Below are positions 18,111 to 27,601 of a stretch of 64,000 bases of DNA, piece by piece. A program made the position numbers and the translations under genes. The notes under the pieces were generated by a model, which saw nothing but the letters and a program-made list of their open reading frames with translations, was not told where the DNA came from and did no database searches. Each line of letters starts with the position of its first letter. The stretch's first letter is position 1. Source of the DNA: Peribacillus deserti. Lineage in GTDB: Bacteria; Bacillota; Bacilli; Bacillales; DSM-1321. The stretch is from assembly GCF_002863585.1 (NCBI RefSeq), contig NZ_PGUY01000002.1, positions 62,001 through 126,000 of the forward strand. The letters run 5' to 3'.

Positions 18111-18190
18111 GGAAATAAGGACTGTCCCTGGCAGAAACCCAAGTAACTGTTAGGATTTGGGTCCTGGGAAATGGGGGACAGTCCCCACAG
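18111..18190. repeat. Pair of REP-like palindromes
   Basis: GGGAAATAAGGACTGTCCCT (core 18118-18129) and GGGAAATGGGGGACAGTCCCC (core 18174-18186, read as GGGAAATG then the 13-mer). The two cores are 56 bases apart, with opposite central bases (T, then A). Each has GGGAAAT on the left. Lies between spoIIID and mbl. Confidence 0.75.
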
Positions 18191-18332
18191 GTATGGTCCG
18201 AATGTTCTACTGGATGTCACATTTATTCGATACTTTTTTACTTCTTTTGTCGCCGTTGTGATAAAATAGTAAATTAGGACAGTGCTTGAAATATATAGAA
18301 GCCGAGTAAGTATTAAGGAGGATTATAGCGTA

Positions 18333-19337
18333 ATGTTCGCAAGAGATATAGGTATCGATCTTGGGACTGCCAATGTACTCATACATGTGAAGGGCAAAGG
18401 GATCGTATTAAATGAACCGTCTGTAGTTGCCATAGATAAAAACACGAATCGTGTTCTTGCGGTAGGTGAAGAAGCAAGAAGAATGGTAGGGCGTACACCG
18501 GGAAATATTGTGGCGATCCGTCCGCTGAAAGATGGAGTAATCGCTGATTTTGACATCACTGAATCTATGCTAAAGCATTTTATAAATAAACTGAATGTAA
18601 AAGGTTTCTTATCTAAGCCCCGCATTTTAATTTGCTGCCCTACTAACATCACAAGTGTAGAGCAGAAGGCCATTAAAGAAGCTGCAGAAAAAAGCGGCGG
18701 TAAAAAGGTATACCTTGAAGAAGAACCTAAGGTTGCTGCCATTGGTGCAGGCATGGATATTTTCCAGCCAAGCGGCAATATGGTCGTTGATATTGGCGGA
18801 GGAACAACCGATGTTGCAGTTCTCTCAATGGGCGATATTGTAACTTCTTCATCCATAAAAATGGCCGGGGATAAATTTGACGCTGAAATCTTAAGCTTCA
18901 TCAAACGCAAGTACAAGCTATTGATCGGTGAACGTACTTCGGAAGAAATAAAACTTAAAGTAGCGACAGTGTTCCCTGGATCGCGTCAGGAAGAAATCGA
19001 TATCCGCGGCCGGGATATGGTTTCAGGTCTGCCAAGGACGATTACGGTAAGATCAGAAGAAATCAGCGGTGCTTTGAAAGAATCTGTCGCCTTAATCTTA
19101 CAGGCAGCGAAAAGTGTACTTGAACGCACACCGCCTGAACTATCAGCAGATATCATTGACCGCGGGGTTATTTTAACGGGCGGGGGAGCATTGCTTCATG
19201 GAATGGATCAGCTGTTAGCGGAAGAATTAAAGGTACCCGTATTGATCGCGGAAAATCCAATGGATTGTGTGGCAATTGGTACAGGTATGATGCTCGATAA
19301 CATGGATAAACTGCCAAAACGAAGATTCGTCGTATAA
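18333..19337 (+). CDS. mbl: Rod-shape-determining actin-like protein Mbl
   Basis: A 334-residue MreB-family actin homologue that organises lateral cell-wall synthesis at the membrane. It begins MFARDIGIDLGTANVLIHVK with the phosphate-1 loop. NMVVDIGGGTTDVAVLS is the phosphate-2 loop, and ILTGGGALLHGMDQLL the adenosine motif. Position right after spoIIID and sequence match Mbl rather than MreB or MreBH. The ATG at 18333 follows AAGGAGG; the frame opens at 18282. Confidence 0.95.
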   Translation: MFARDIGIDLGTANVLIHVKGKGIVLNEPSVVAIDKNTNRVLAVGEEARRMVGRTPGNIVAIRPLKDGVIADFDITESMLKHFINKLNVKGFLSKPRILICCPTNITSVEQKAIKEAAEKSGGKKVYLEEEPKVAAIGAGMDIFQPSGNMVVDIGGGTTDVAVLSMGDIVTSSSIKMAGDKFDAEILSFIKRKYKLLIGERTSEEIKLKVATVFPGSRQEEIDIRGRDMVSGLPRTITVRSEEISGALKESVALILQAAKSVLERTPPELSADIIDRGVILTGGGALLHGMDQLLAEELKVPVLIAENPMDCVAIGTGMMLDNMDKLPKRRFVV

Positions 19338-19343
19338 GAATGA

Positions 19344-19366
19344 GGGCCAAATAATGGCCCTTTTTA
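19344..19366 (+). terminator. Terminator after mbl
   Basis: GGGCCA (19344-19349) pairs with TGGCCC (19355-19360), followed by TTTTT. Confidence 0.85.
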
Positions 19367-19543
19367 TTTACCTGAATTCCTCTTCAATGAACTCCATTTG
19401 AAAAAATAAATCCTCATTTACCCAAAACATCTGAAAAAACAGTAAAATTCTTATGATGTGCAGCCGATAATTAACTTATAATTAAACTTATCTAGTCTAT
19501 GGACGATTATATAAAAAATTCTCACTCTACATGAGGTGAATAT

Positions 19544-20383
19544 ATGCTAAGAGGCTTTTATACAGCTGCATCCGGCATGCTTTCCCAGCAGCGCAGGACA
19601 GAGATGCTTACAAATAATATATCCAATGCAAATACGCCGGGATACAAGGCGGACCAATCCTCCATGAGGGCATTCCCTAAGATGTTTTTAAACCGGATGG
19701 AAAGCCTGAATCTACCGGTAGAAAACAAACTCACCCTTCCAGTCAGCAAAAATATTGGCAGCCTCAGTACAGGGGTATATATGCAGGAATCCATGCCTGA
19801 CTTTGGCCAGGGAGCTGTCACTGAAACCCAGAGAAGCACGGATATAGCGCTTCAGGATATCAACTCAGTGATTAATCCAGAAACAGGGCGTCCGGGAACG
19901 GCTTTGTTTACAATTTCGAATGCGGACGGTGAAATCAGATATACGCGAAGCGGCAATTTCTCACTCGATGCCGCCGGCTTTTTAACGACACCGGGCGGCC
20001 ATTATATCCTGGATGATAACGGAAATCGCATTCAGCTGCAAAGCGAGAATTTTACAGTAGGCGAGGACGGTATGATTCAGGAGGGAAACCTGTCAGTCGC
20101 AAGACTCGGCATTGCTTATGCAGAAGATCCTAATGGCCTTGTAAAAGAAGGCGATGGCCTGTTCAGAGCGGAAGGCGGCCGGGAGATCCAGAGCGCATAC
20201 GAAATGGAGAACCTCCCATTCAAGCTGCAGCAGGGCTTTATTGAGCAATCCAATGTAGATGCTTCTAAGACAATGACCGACATGCTGACAGCCTACCGAG
20301 CTTTTGAAGCAAACCAGAAAATCCTGCAGGCGTATGATAAAAGCATGGATAAAGCCGTCAATGAAATTGGACGGATCGGGTAA
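19544..20383 (+). CDS. flhO: Flagellar hook-basal body protein FlhO (FlgF/FlgG-like rod)
   Basis: A 279-residue flagellar rod protein. The N-terminal motif GMLSQQRRTEMLTNNISNAN is the flagellar basal-body rod signature. The C-terminus has SNVDASKTMTDMLTAYRAFE, the matching C-terminal domain. It begins MLRGFYTAASG after GAGGTGA. In B. subtilis flhO-flhP lie downstream of mbl as here and encode distal rod subunits, apart from the main fla/che operon. Confidence 0.93.
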   Translation: MLRGFYTAASGMLSQQRRTEMLTNNISNANTPGYKADQSSMRAFPKMFLNRMESLNLPVENKLTLPVSKNIGSLSTGVYMQESMPDFGQGAVTETQRSTDIALQDINSVINPETGRPGTALFTISNADGEIRYTRSGNFSLDAAGFLTTPGGHYILDDNGNRIQLQSENFTVGEDGMIQEGNLSVARLGIAYAEDPNGLVKEGDGLFRAEGGREIQSAYEMENLPFKLQQGFIEQSNVDASKTMTDMLTAYRAFEANQKILQAYDKSMDKAVNEIGRIG

Positions 20384-20455
20384 AGACGAACTTTTTGATG
20401 ATGGCTTTCGGCTAAAATTTGCAGCGTGCCCTGTGGCATGAGGGGGAAAAAGCAG

Positions 20456-21295
20456 TTGAATAGAACAATGCTGACAGCAACAAATACATTAAGCCAGCTT
20501 CAGAAGAAGATGGATATCATAAGCAATAATATGAGCAATATAGATACAACAGGATTCAAACGGAAAGAAACCTACTTTAATGACCTGCTGGCCCAGGAAT
20601 TCAAAAATCAGGGCCGGGATGATAAAGAAAAAGGCAGGCTTACACCGATTGGAATCCGTATCGGTACCGGGGCTAAGATCAGCCAGTCCCGGATGGTGCT
20701 GTCACAGGGCAGCTTGAAAACCACGGATCGGAACCTGGATCTAGCCCTGAAAAAGAGTGATCAATTCTTTAAAATACGAGGCGATCAAAATACCATTCAG
20801 TATACACGTGATGGTGCCTTTTACTTATCTCCAGCTGACGCGTCCGGCACTGCAATGGCGCTTGTAAATGGCAATGGGCAGGCGGTTCTGGATGAATCTG
20901 ACCGACCTATTGTAATTAATGGCGATATCAGTAATCTCTCTTTTACAGAGAACGGCCAGCTGAGGGCTTCCACTGAAAATGGAGGAGTACAAACCTTTGA
21001 ATTGGGTATAATTTCTGTAAAAAAACCCCAGTTTTTTGAACAGAAGGGTACAAATCTATACGCCCTGCCTGAGAGGCTAAATACACTTGAGGTCACAGAA
21101 GATGACGTGTTTACTAGATTAGATACCGGACTTAGAGGAAACATCTCCATGCAGCAGGGTGTGCTTGAGAATTCCAATGTCGAACTATCCAAGGAAATGA
21201 CCGATCTCATGAACGTCCAAAGATCTTATCAATTCCAAGCTAGAACCATTACCATGGCTGACCAGATGGCGGGCCTTGTAAACGGCATCCGCTGA
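20456..21295 (+). CDS. flhP: Flagellar hook-basal body protein FlhP (FlgG-like rod)
   Basis: A 279-residue paralogue of the preceding gene and its operon partner. N-terminal QLQKKMDIISNNMSNIDTTG and C-terminal SNVELSKEMTDLMNVQRSYQ are the paired rod signatures. The start is TTG 20456 after GAGGGGGAA; the frame is open from 20426 but with an unlikely N-terminus. Export is through the flagellar type III system, so no signal peptide is expected or seen. Confidence 0.93.
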   Translation: MNRTMLTATNTLSQLQKKMDIISNNMSNIDTTGFKRKETYFNDLLAQEFKNQGRDDKEKGRLTPIGIRIGTGAKISQSRMVLSQGSLKTTDRNLDLALKKSDQFFKIRGDQNTIQYTRDGAFYLSPADASGTAMALVNGNGQAVLDESDRPIVINGDISNLSFTENGQLRASTENGGVQTFELGIISVKKPQFFEQKGTNLYALPERLNTLEVTEDDVFTRLDTGLRGNISMQQGVLENSNVELSKEMTDLMNVQRSYQFQARTITMADQMAGLVNGIR

Positions 21296-21408
21296 TCGGC
21301 TTTAAAGAGCCGGCGATTCCCAGGAGAATAGCAATCCTTATTAACAAAAGCGTTCCAGACAGGTATAATAGACCGGAAAGCCGGATAAGAAGGAGAGGCA
21401 CCAGAAGG

Positions 21409-21672
21409 ATGGAACCAATGAGCGTTTCTAGAGAAGAATATCGCAAAGAAAAATCGAAAAAAGAAACAAAACCCAAAGCGGGCAGAAAAATTCGTGTCCG
21501 GCTCATCCCGATATGGCTCCGACTTATAATCATAACGGTGCTGATCGCGGTTTCCATCATTTCAGGAGCCATCGTGGGCTACAGTTTCCTGGGTGGCGGA
21601 AAGCCTGGGGATGTATTCAAAAAATCTACCTGGACCCATATCGGAGACCTGGTGAATAAAGGCGTGAAGTAA
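21409..21672 (+). CDS. EpuA/DUF-type short membrane protein annotated as RNA polymerase beta-like
   Basis: An 87-residue protein with a basic cytoplasmic head (EEYRKEKSKKETKPKAGRK), one membrane segment (LIIITVLIAVSIISGAIVGY) and a short outer tail. In Bacillus this position holds the PF11772 (EpuA) family, widely labelled 'DNA-directed RNA polymerase subunit beta'; that label is from a misleading fusion and not function. The role is unknown. The start follows AGGAGAGG. A terminator follows directly. Confidence 0.75.
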   Translation: MEPMSVSREEYRKEKSKKETKPKAGRKIRVRLIPIWLRLIIITVLIAVSIISGAIVGYSFLGGGKPGDVFKKSTWTHIGDLVNKGVK

Positions 21673-21674
21673 GG

Positions 21675-21702
21675 GAGAGGTTAAAAAGCCTCTCTATTTT
21701 TT
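21675..21702 (+). terminator. Terminator after the EpuA-like gene
   Basis: GAGAGG (21675-21680) pairs with CCTCTC (21689-21694), then a T-rich tract. Confidence 0.75.
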
Positions 21703-21848
21703 ATGGGTTTTGGTGTTTAGGATTAATTGGAGCCCTCAAAATAGCACCAAGACGAATTGTCCTGTAATATAGGATGCGACTATTACGTTACAAAAATAAT
21801 CGTTATTGTATAATAGAGAAATGTGTACATAAAAAAGAGGGCGGTAAT

Positions 21849-22412
21849 ATGAAGAAGAAAACTTGGTTAAGCGTCGTAGGTTATGCGTTCAGCGGGATAT
21901 TCGTGGCAGGAAGCTTAGCCGCTATCATTCTGATCGTCCATTTGTTTTTAGAAGATAAAGATACAAAGGAAGCAATGAATGATACAAATCAAACAAAAAC
22001 GTTAGCGGAAAAAGAAGCACAGGCTCTAGATGCAATTGAAGAGAGCAAACAAGGAGAAGGCATAAAGGGATATGAAGATATAAGTGAGTTCGTTTCGGAC
22101 TTCCACAGCTTCTACAATGAAACTACAGGATACGGGGCCATCGATTCCCTTGATTGGAAACTCCAAATGGAAAAAGCTAAAGAAGCTAAAACCTATCTCA
22201 ATCACTATGGCGATAAAATCAGCAATGAAGCTTTAAAACGGGATTTTCGAGATATTCGTACTATGGCTGACGCGGTAATAAATGAAAAAGGAAATCAGGA
22301 AATGATTCAGAATCTTCACCGCTACTTTCACGATTTGGATATGGCCATAAACGATTATTCAAACACAACCGATATTTGGGGAGTAACTGAATTTTTCGGA
22401 ACTGGCGAATAA
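21849..22412 (+). CDS. Membrane-anchored protein of unknown function
   Basis: A 187-residue protein: a short basic head, one hydrophobic anchor (WLSVVGYAFSGIFVAGSLAA and on) and a ~150-residue, charged, mostly helical outer domain without cysteines. The start at 21849 is chosen for AGAGGGCGG upstream; the frame opens at 21774. I do not recognise a domain. It is flanked by terminated genes and is probably monocistronic. Confidence 0.65.
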   Translation: MKKKTWLSVVGYAFSGIFVAGSLAAIILIVHLFLEDKDTKEAMNDTNQTKTLAEKEAQALDAIEESKQGEGIKGYEDISEFVSDFHSFYNETTGYGAIDSLDWKLQMEKAKEAKTYLNHYGDKISNEALKRDFRDIRTMADAVINEKGNQEMIQNLHRYFHDLDMAINDYSNTTDIWGVTEFFGTGE

Positions 22413-22600
22413 AAAGTGAAATCCAAGAAGGGTGTAAGTGACGAGCTGTTTTAGCAGGCTCTTTTATTTTTTCAGTCTAACCATTTCTGGCTGATAAGCC
22501 CAGCCTCCACCCAATTTAGTACTAAGTCCTAAAACCAGTTTTTAGTTTCTCCTCCTTTCATGTTACTATAGAGAAAACACTAACAGTTGGAGGTTTCACT

Positions 22601-23035
22601 ATGCTTGATGTAACGCAGATTAAAGAAATTATTCCGCACCGATATCCATTCCTTTTGGTAGATAAGATTATTGAGATGGAGGAAGGCAAAAGGGCGGTTG
22701 GGATTAAGAATGTGACGGCGAATGAGGAGTTTTTTAATGGCCATTTTCCGGATTATCCAGTAATGCCTGGTGTTTTGATTGTGGAGGCTCTTGCTCAGGT
22801 GGGTGCTACGGCTATGCTGATTAAAGAGGAAAATCGCGGGCGGCTTGCCTTTTTTGCCGGGATCGATGGCTGCCGTTTTAAAAAGCAGGTGAAGCCGGGG
22901 GATCAGCTGCACCTGGAGGTCGAAATCACACGTCTCCGCGGTCCGGTTGGCAAAGGCAAAGCTGTTGCCACCGTTGATGGGGAAGTGGCCTGTGAAGCCG
23001 AAATTACGTTCGCATTGGGAGAAAAGCAAGAATAA
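22601..23035 (+). CDS. fabZ: 3-hydroxyacyl-ACP dehydratase FabZ
   Basis: A 144-residue hot-dog-fold enzyme that dehydrates 3-hydroxyacyl-ACP in fatty acid synthesis. The catalytic pair is H48 ([13 protein letters not shown]) and E62 (VLIVEALAQ). [13 protein letters not shown] near the N-terminus is typical. The start follows TTGGAGG. Monocistronic, with its own terminator. Confidence 0.95.
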   Translation: MLDVTQIKEIIPHRYPFLLVDKIIEMEEGKRAVGIKNVTANEEFFNGHFPDYPVMPGVLIVEALAQVGATAMLIKEENRGRLAFFAGIDGCRFKKQVKPGDQLHLEVEITRLRGPVGKGKAVATVDGEVACEAEITFALGEKQE

Positions 23036-23174
23036 ATTTTTATAAAAATTTTTCCAGAAATACTGTTTAGAAATGCTACTTTGGTGATATTATAGTAGTG
23101 TAGGTTAATAGCAAATTCATTTACTCAACATGAAAAAATATGGTCTGGTAAGCCATAGATTCTCCCAAAAAAAG

Positions 23175-23204
23175 AGCTGGTCTGCACTCGCAGATCAGCT
23201 TTTA
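23175..23204 (+). terminator. Terminator after fabZ
   Basis: AGCTGGTCTGC (23175-23185) pairs with GCAGATCAGCT (23190-23200), with one G-T pair, followed by TTTT. It is about 140 bases after the fabZ stop. Confidence 0.75.
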
Positions 23205-23219
23205 CTACTTTATAAAAGG

Positions 23220-23253
23220 AAAAAGGGAAGCGGCTGGTGCCTCTTCCCTTTTT
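23220..23253 (-). terminator. Terminator of the subtilase gene
   Basis: AAAAAGGGAAG (23220-23230) pairs with CTTCCCTTTTT (23243-23253). On the minus strand it is followed by a T-rich tract, starting two bases after the protease stop codon. Confidence 0.85.
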
Positions 23254-23254
23254 C

Positions 23255-26200
23255 TTATTTAAGAGTTACTTTCAACTCATACGGTTTAACAGAAGAATTT
23301 CCAAAGTAGTCACGTACTTTGATATGGTAGGTCCCTTTTTTCAGCGTGCGGACAAGCGATTCATTGTCGCCTTCTGGGTAGTAATCGGCTTTATTCAGCA
23401 ATTTGCCATTTTGGTAAAGGGACAGTGACATATCAGACTCAATGCCTGCAGTCAGGTCGATCTTAACAGATGTGTCCTTTTTAAGGGTAAGTACATACCA
23501 GTCCTCATCACCAAATTTAACGCCGGCATTTAAGTAGCCGCTCGCTTTAAACTCTTTGCTATTGACGGCTTTGAGTGCAATTGGTTTTGAAGGCTTGTTA
23601 TTCTTCACAACAGATTTTGCATCTTCATCAGCGGTTTTGGCCGCTGCGACAGTTAAATTGTATGGCTCAAGGCTCAGTGTGCCTCCATCAATATAGTGGT
23701 CGAGCACAATAAAGTATTTCTTGCCTTTTACTGCATTGAATGAACCGTAAGTAGTTCCGGAGGCAGCACCCGCTTCAATTACAGAATAGTTTTCATAGTC
23801 CGCCTTGTCATACTTTCTGTTGCGGTTGACGTCTTCAATGATCACCGGTATTTTGTACACTTTATTGAACAATTCCTTTGGCAGTTTGGCCTGCAGCGCA
23901 GAACTTACTGTACCCTTTTCTGCCAGAACGCTGTATACGCCTGACTTGGCAGGGGAGAAGTAAAACGCATCCATATCTCCGGGCATAGCAAAATTCCCTG
24001 TCACTTTTCCGTTTGCCGGAAGATTTTTTGCCTGATTTTTCATAAGATCATTGTCTTCATACTTATCGGATTGATCCGCGTAAATGTATGATGAAGTAAT
24101 GTTATATTTCTGGTAAGAGAAATCATTCTCAAACGGGTTGCTGCTGACCTGAATGAAATAGGTTTCGCCCTTTTTAAGTCCGGTTGTAATCTGGCTGTTT
24201 AATGCGCCCCATCCGGTCCAGTTAAAATTGTTTCCAACGGAATTCAGGAATGGAATTTCTCTTCCATCCTCCAGCTTCTCAGTTGTTAAACGCAGCACTT
24301 CAACTAAGAATGCCTGGCCGTTCACCTTAGGAGTATTGAACTTGTAAATACCGGATTTGTCAGCCTGGAAGGTGAAGATGTCGGAATCACCCCGGTGCTG
24401 CAGCGTGCCGGAAGCACCCTGGCCAAGCGTATACGGACGTGACATTTCTTTATACTGATTGACTCTTTGTTCGAAATACAAGATATCATCTTCCATATCA
24501 TATATTCCGTCGCCATTTAAATCTCCATCTCCGCCTTCTTCACCTTCTTCGCCTTCTTCACCGCCTTCAAATGGGAAGCCGTCTTCGTCAGGTATGAACT
24601 CGGATGAAGTTAAGCTTAGAGTATAAGGAGTCAGGGATGATTCTGGACTCAGATTGCTCTCAAAAAGCGGACCAAAGAAGAAAAAGAAATTTTCCTCAGT
24701 CAATTCAGGCTTATTAGATACCTTCACTATATACTTAACGTCTTTTTCGCCTTTGAAGTATAGCGATTCTCCATCACCAGCGCCGCCGCGATTGCTTGAA
24801 AATTCGCCCGGCATCGCTTTTTCGCCATCGAGCATATTCTTCAGCAATTCTAATTTTTCCTCATCTGTCATCACCGGCTCTCCCGGCTCCTGAGGAGGGA
24901 TCAGGGAATCTTCACGATATACATTAATCGAGCTGTTTACCCCGGCAACTCCCGACACTTTAAGATTAAATAACTTTTCACCATCTGCTTTGAAGGTGAA
25001 ATAGTCATTATCAATCTTGTCAGATCCAATAAATGTATTCTCAGCATTACTGAATGGAACTTCTCCAATTTCAGTCATGTTTGTTAGTGTAGAGGCATCC
25101 TCAGGCAGTTCGGCTGCTTTCGTAACCTGTAGAGTGTATTGATTTTTCTTGGATGTGTCATACTGGCCGTTTACGTCTTTAACACCGATTGCCATGGTTC
25201 CAGTAAATGGTGCCTTGATCAGCTTCGCCTCACTTTTACCATTACGTACAGAATCGATCACAGAAGTCTGCGCCTGGTTTGTACCGAAAAATTTCAGTGT
25301 CAGCTTATGGTCATACTGTGCCGCTGATTTTAAGGCAGTCTGAATATACTCTCCTTCTTTTACTTCAAACTGAATCCAGTGCTGTTCGGAAGGCTGTGTG
25401 AAGGACTTTGTGATGGACAGCGGCTTTGCGGCTGAAACGGCGGCTGCCTCATTTATAATTTCTTTGTCGGTCCATTTCTTCGTAACGGCTTTCGGAACAT
25501 TTTTTAGATTATATGATAGGGCGGAAACGGGATTCACAAGGCCGCTTCCGAACTTCGTATCGTAACCCTTCGCACCCAAATCCGAAGCGGTTCTCTTTAG
25601 GATGTACTCAACACTTGCAGGAGTAAGGGAAGGATTCTTTGCCAATATAAGTGAAGCGACGCCTGCCACGACAGGTGAGGCCATGGAAGTTCCGCTCATA
25701 TTGCGGAAGCTTGATAATTTTTCTGGTTCATAAATGGAAGAATACACATCTTCTCCTGGAGCAACTATATCGACAGATGGTCCAAAGTTTGAATACGAAG
25801 AAAGGCTCTTCTTGCTGTTTATGGAGCCGACACTGATTACCCCTTCGTAGGAAGCCGGGTAGCTTGGCATGTCCCATGATTCATTACCTGCAGATGCTAC
25901 TATTACAATTCCTTTGCTGATGGCTTTTTGAACCGTTTCCTCGAGAATTGGAGAAGGGGCATAACTACCGAGACTCATATTAATCACTTTGGCACCCTGT
26001 TCAATTGCCTTATCGATACCTTGAGCGATCGTATAGTCGTTAGTCCCCCAGCTTCTATTGAATACATCTATTGAAATGATATCCGCGTTAGGGTTAACTC
26101 CGTATCCGCCGACTCCATTATTTTTCTCACCTGCAATAATTCCCGAGACATGCGTACCATGGAATTCCGGCACACCAGGATTAGCGGGGTTTAAAATATT

Positions 26201-26776
26201 AAAACTGCTGATAACTTTATTTTTCAGCTCTGCATGCTTTATATCTACACCTTGATCAATAACAGCTACCTTAACCTTCCGATTTCCTGCAAGGGATTGG
26301 GCCTTGCTGATTTGCAGCATAGAATTTAAGTACTGCTTGGACGCTTTCGGATCTGGAGTGCCAAATGTTTGGAATAGAACGGATGGCTGCGCGGATATGA
26401 TTGAAGAATTTTTTAGATATGCCTTCAGAGCTTTCTCCTGTGCCGCCTTATTTTTTACCTTTACCACCACATATTTAAGTGAGCTGTCCTGCCTGATAAC
26501 AGTCGCACCCAGCAGGGAATGCTGTGTACGGGATATAGGTGTTTTATATTTAATGACAATCGTATCTTCACTGAATTGCGGCTTTTTCTCTTTCTGTGAG
26601 CCCATGCTATAGGAATCTGTAATCGATTTGAACTGACGGGTGTTTGGATCGTATTTTCCAGCAAGAACATTCTTAACTTGTTTTAAGTCCGACTGTAGGC
26701 TAGCATGGGCAGTTCCAGGCAGCAATAGTCCTGCGCAGACACCAAGGATAGCCATGTTCTTAACAAATTTTTTCAT
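23255..26776 (-). CDS. Secreted S8-family serine peptidase with PPC-like domains
   Basis: A 1173-residue exported subtilase. Signal peptide: residues 1-25, ending GTAHA. Propeptide inhibitor-like region: ~60-135. Catalytic triad: D174 (VAVIDQGVD), H206 (FHGTHVSGIIAG) and S364 (SGTSMASPVVAG), with oxyanion N298 (ASAGNES). After ~470 come bacterial pre-peptidase/PPC-like modules: at least three GD-S/M/E-D-x-F/Y/W-type strands near residues 790, 930 and 1085. An acidic Gly/Glu segment near 735-755 leads into DLNGDGIYDMEDD, a calcium-binding dockerin/EF-hand-like loop. The start at 26776 was chosen for GGGGGAAG on the reverse strand; the frame opens at 26908. Substrate unknown. Confidence 0.9.
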   Translation of the reverse strand: MKKFVKNMAILGVCAGLLLPGTAHASLQSDLKQVKNVLAGKYDPNTRQFKSITDSYSMGSQKEKKPQFSEDTIVIKYKTPISRTQHSLLGATVIRQDSSLKYVVVKVKNKAAQEKALKAYLKNSSIISAQPSVLFQTFGTPDPKASKQYLNSMLQISKAQSLAGNRKVKVAVIDQGVDIKHAELKNKVISSFNILNPANPGVPEFHGTHVSGIIAGEKNNGVGGYGVNPNADIISIDVFNRSWGTNDYTIAQGIDKAIEQGAKVINMSLGSYAPSPILEETVQKAISKGIVIVASAGNESWDMPSYPASYEGVISVGSINSKKSLSSYSNFGPSVDIVAPGEDVYSSIYEPEKLSSFRNMSGTSMASPVVAGVASLILAKNPSLTPASVEYILKRTASDLGAKGYDTKFGSGLVNPVSALSYNLKNVPKAVTKKWTDKEIINEAAAVSAAKPLSITKSFTQPSEQHWIQFEVKEGEYIQTALKSAAQYDHKLTLKFFGTNQAQTSVIDSVRNGKSEAKLIKAPFTGTMAIGVKDVNGQYDTSKKNQYTLQVTKAAELPEDASTLTNMTEIGEVPFSNAENTFIGSDKIDNDYFTFKADGEKLFNLKVSGVAGVNSSINVYREDSLIPPQEPGEPVMTDEEKLELLKNMLDGEKAMPGEFSSNRGGAGDGESLYFKGEKDVKYIVKVSNKPELTEENFFFFFGPLFESNLSPESSLTPYTLSLTSSEFIPDEDGFPFEGGEEGEEGEEGGDGDLNGDGIYDMEDDILYFEQRVNQYKEMSRPYTLGQGASGTLQHRGDSDIFTFQADKSGIYKFNTPKVNGQAFLVEVLRLTTEKLEDGREIPFLNSVGNNFNWTGWGALNSQITTGLKKGETYFIQVSSNPFENDFSYQKYNITSSYIYADQSDKYEDNDLMKNQAKNLPANGKVTGNFAMPGDMDAFYFSPAKSGVYSVLAEKGTVSSALQAKLPKELFNKVYKIPVIIEDVNRNRKYDKADYENYSVIEAGAASGTTYGSFNAVKGKKYFIVLDHYIDGGTLSLEPYNLTVAAAKTADEDAKSVVKNNKPSKPIALKAVNSKEFKASGYLNAGVKFGDEDWYVLTLKKDTSVKIDLTAGIESDMSLSLYQNGKLLNKADYYPEGDNESLVRTLKKGTYHIKVRDYFGNSSVKPYELKVTLK

Positions 26777-27047
26777 AATCTTCCCCCAAATTTTCATTTT
26801 GAAAACATAAAGTCTATGTAGGGTCCTAGATGTAATAGATGGACTCCTTTCTTTTTTTAAAAAATAAAAGCACACATAATAGACGAAACCTTTTGGAAAA
26901 AGTTTCATGTAATTTAAATTCTATATTCGTCTGGAAATTCCTGTATGTTTCTTTCGGCATTTTTTTACACAACGGGCTTTTTACTTCATATTTTTTTATC
27001 GAACCGGAAACGCTAAGGGAAGATTAATGGCGAAAGGAGGTACACGT

Positions 27048-27416
27048 ATGTACAAAAAAATAATGGCAGTTCTGGGAGTGTCCGTTCTTACGGCTGTTCT
27101 TTTAGCAGGATGTAACAATAATGGAGACAGAAACCCGCCGCCTGAGGATAATAATAATGGCGTGGTCAATGACAGAGACCTTGATCGGAATAATAATAAT
27201 CGGGAAGATGTGGATTTAAACGATACCGAAAATCTCAATAAAAATGATGTCAGAGACCAAGACAGGAACGATGATGACGGCCAGGTGCCGGGGGATGCGG
27301 ACCCGACAGATAATAACCATAACAAAGATAATAACGGCAAAGACAATGATGATCCATTTGATACAAAATTCAACGACGAGAAGAAAAACAATGACCAAGT
27401 ACCTGACAGCAGGTAA
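27048..27416 (+). CDS. Asn/Asp-rich small lipoprotein
   Basis: A 122-residue predicted lipoprotein with signal VLGVSVLTAVLLAGC and lipobox cysteine at about residue 23. Nearly all the mature part is Asn, Asp, Arg and Lys in low-complexity runs (NNNGDRN, DRDLDRNNNN), so it should be disordered and very hydrophilic. The start follows AAAGGAGG. Function is unknown. Its terminator is split by the IS element just downstream. Confidence 0.75.
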   Translation: MYKKIMAVLGVSVLTAVLLAGCNNNGDRNPPPEDNNNGVVNDRDLDRNNNNREDVDLNDTENLNKNDVRDQDRNDDDGQVPGDADPTDNNHNKDNNGKDNDDPFDTKFNDEKKNNDQVPDSR

Positions 27417-27464
27417 GTGAGCAGTACAGGGATTAAAAGCAATTTAGGGAATCTATATGAAAAA

Positions 27465-27478
27465 AACAGACCTTCTTT
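27465..27478 (+). terminator. Left arm of a terminator split by an IS element
   Basis: AAACAGACCTTCTT (27465-27478) is complementary, with one mismatch, to AAGAAGGCCTGTTT at 28979-28992. That right arm is followed by T-rich bases. The two arms now lie on either side of the IS3-type element. They would have formed a 14-bp terminator stem for the upstream lipoprotein gene before the insertion. Confidence 0.75.
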
Positions 27479-27489
27479 TCTTGAACTAT

Positions 27490-27540
27490 AACCCGATTAA
27501 TGGACACTAAATTAAAAGTGCCCCTTAATCGGGTTTTTCT
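27490..27540 (+). terminator. Internal hairpin at the IS left end
   Basis: AACCCGATTAA (27490-27500) pairs with TTAATCGGGTT (27525-27535), followed by TTT. Such structures at IS ends are thought to block read-in transcription from the flanking host gene, and the loop contains part of the terminal repeat. Confidence 0.6.
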
Positions 27541-27601
27541 ATGTCGTCTGGAAGAAAACCCGTTTATAATAAAAGAATTATTGTGGACGGAGGATATCGT
27601 T

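Noticed and set aside
22516-22532. FapR-like operator TTAGTACTAAGTCCTAA upstream of fabZ
   Set aside because: Only one half-site is good; the other is degenerate, and I am not certain fabZ belongs to the FapR regulon.
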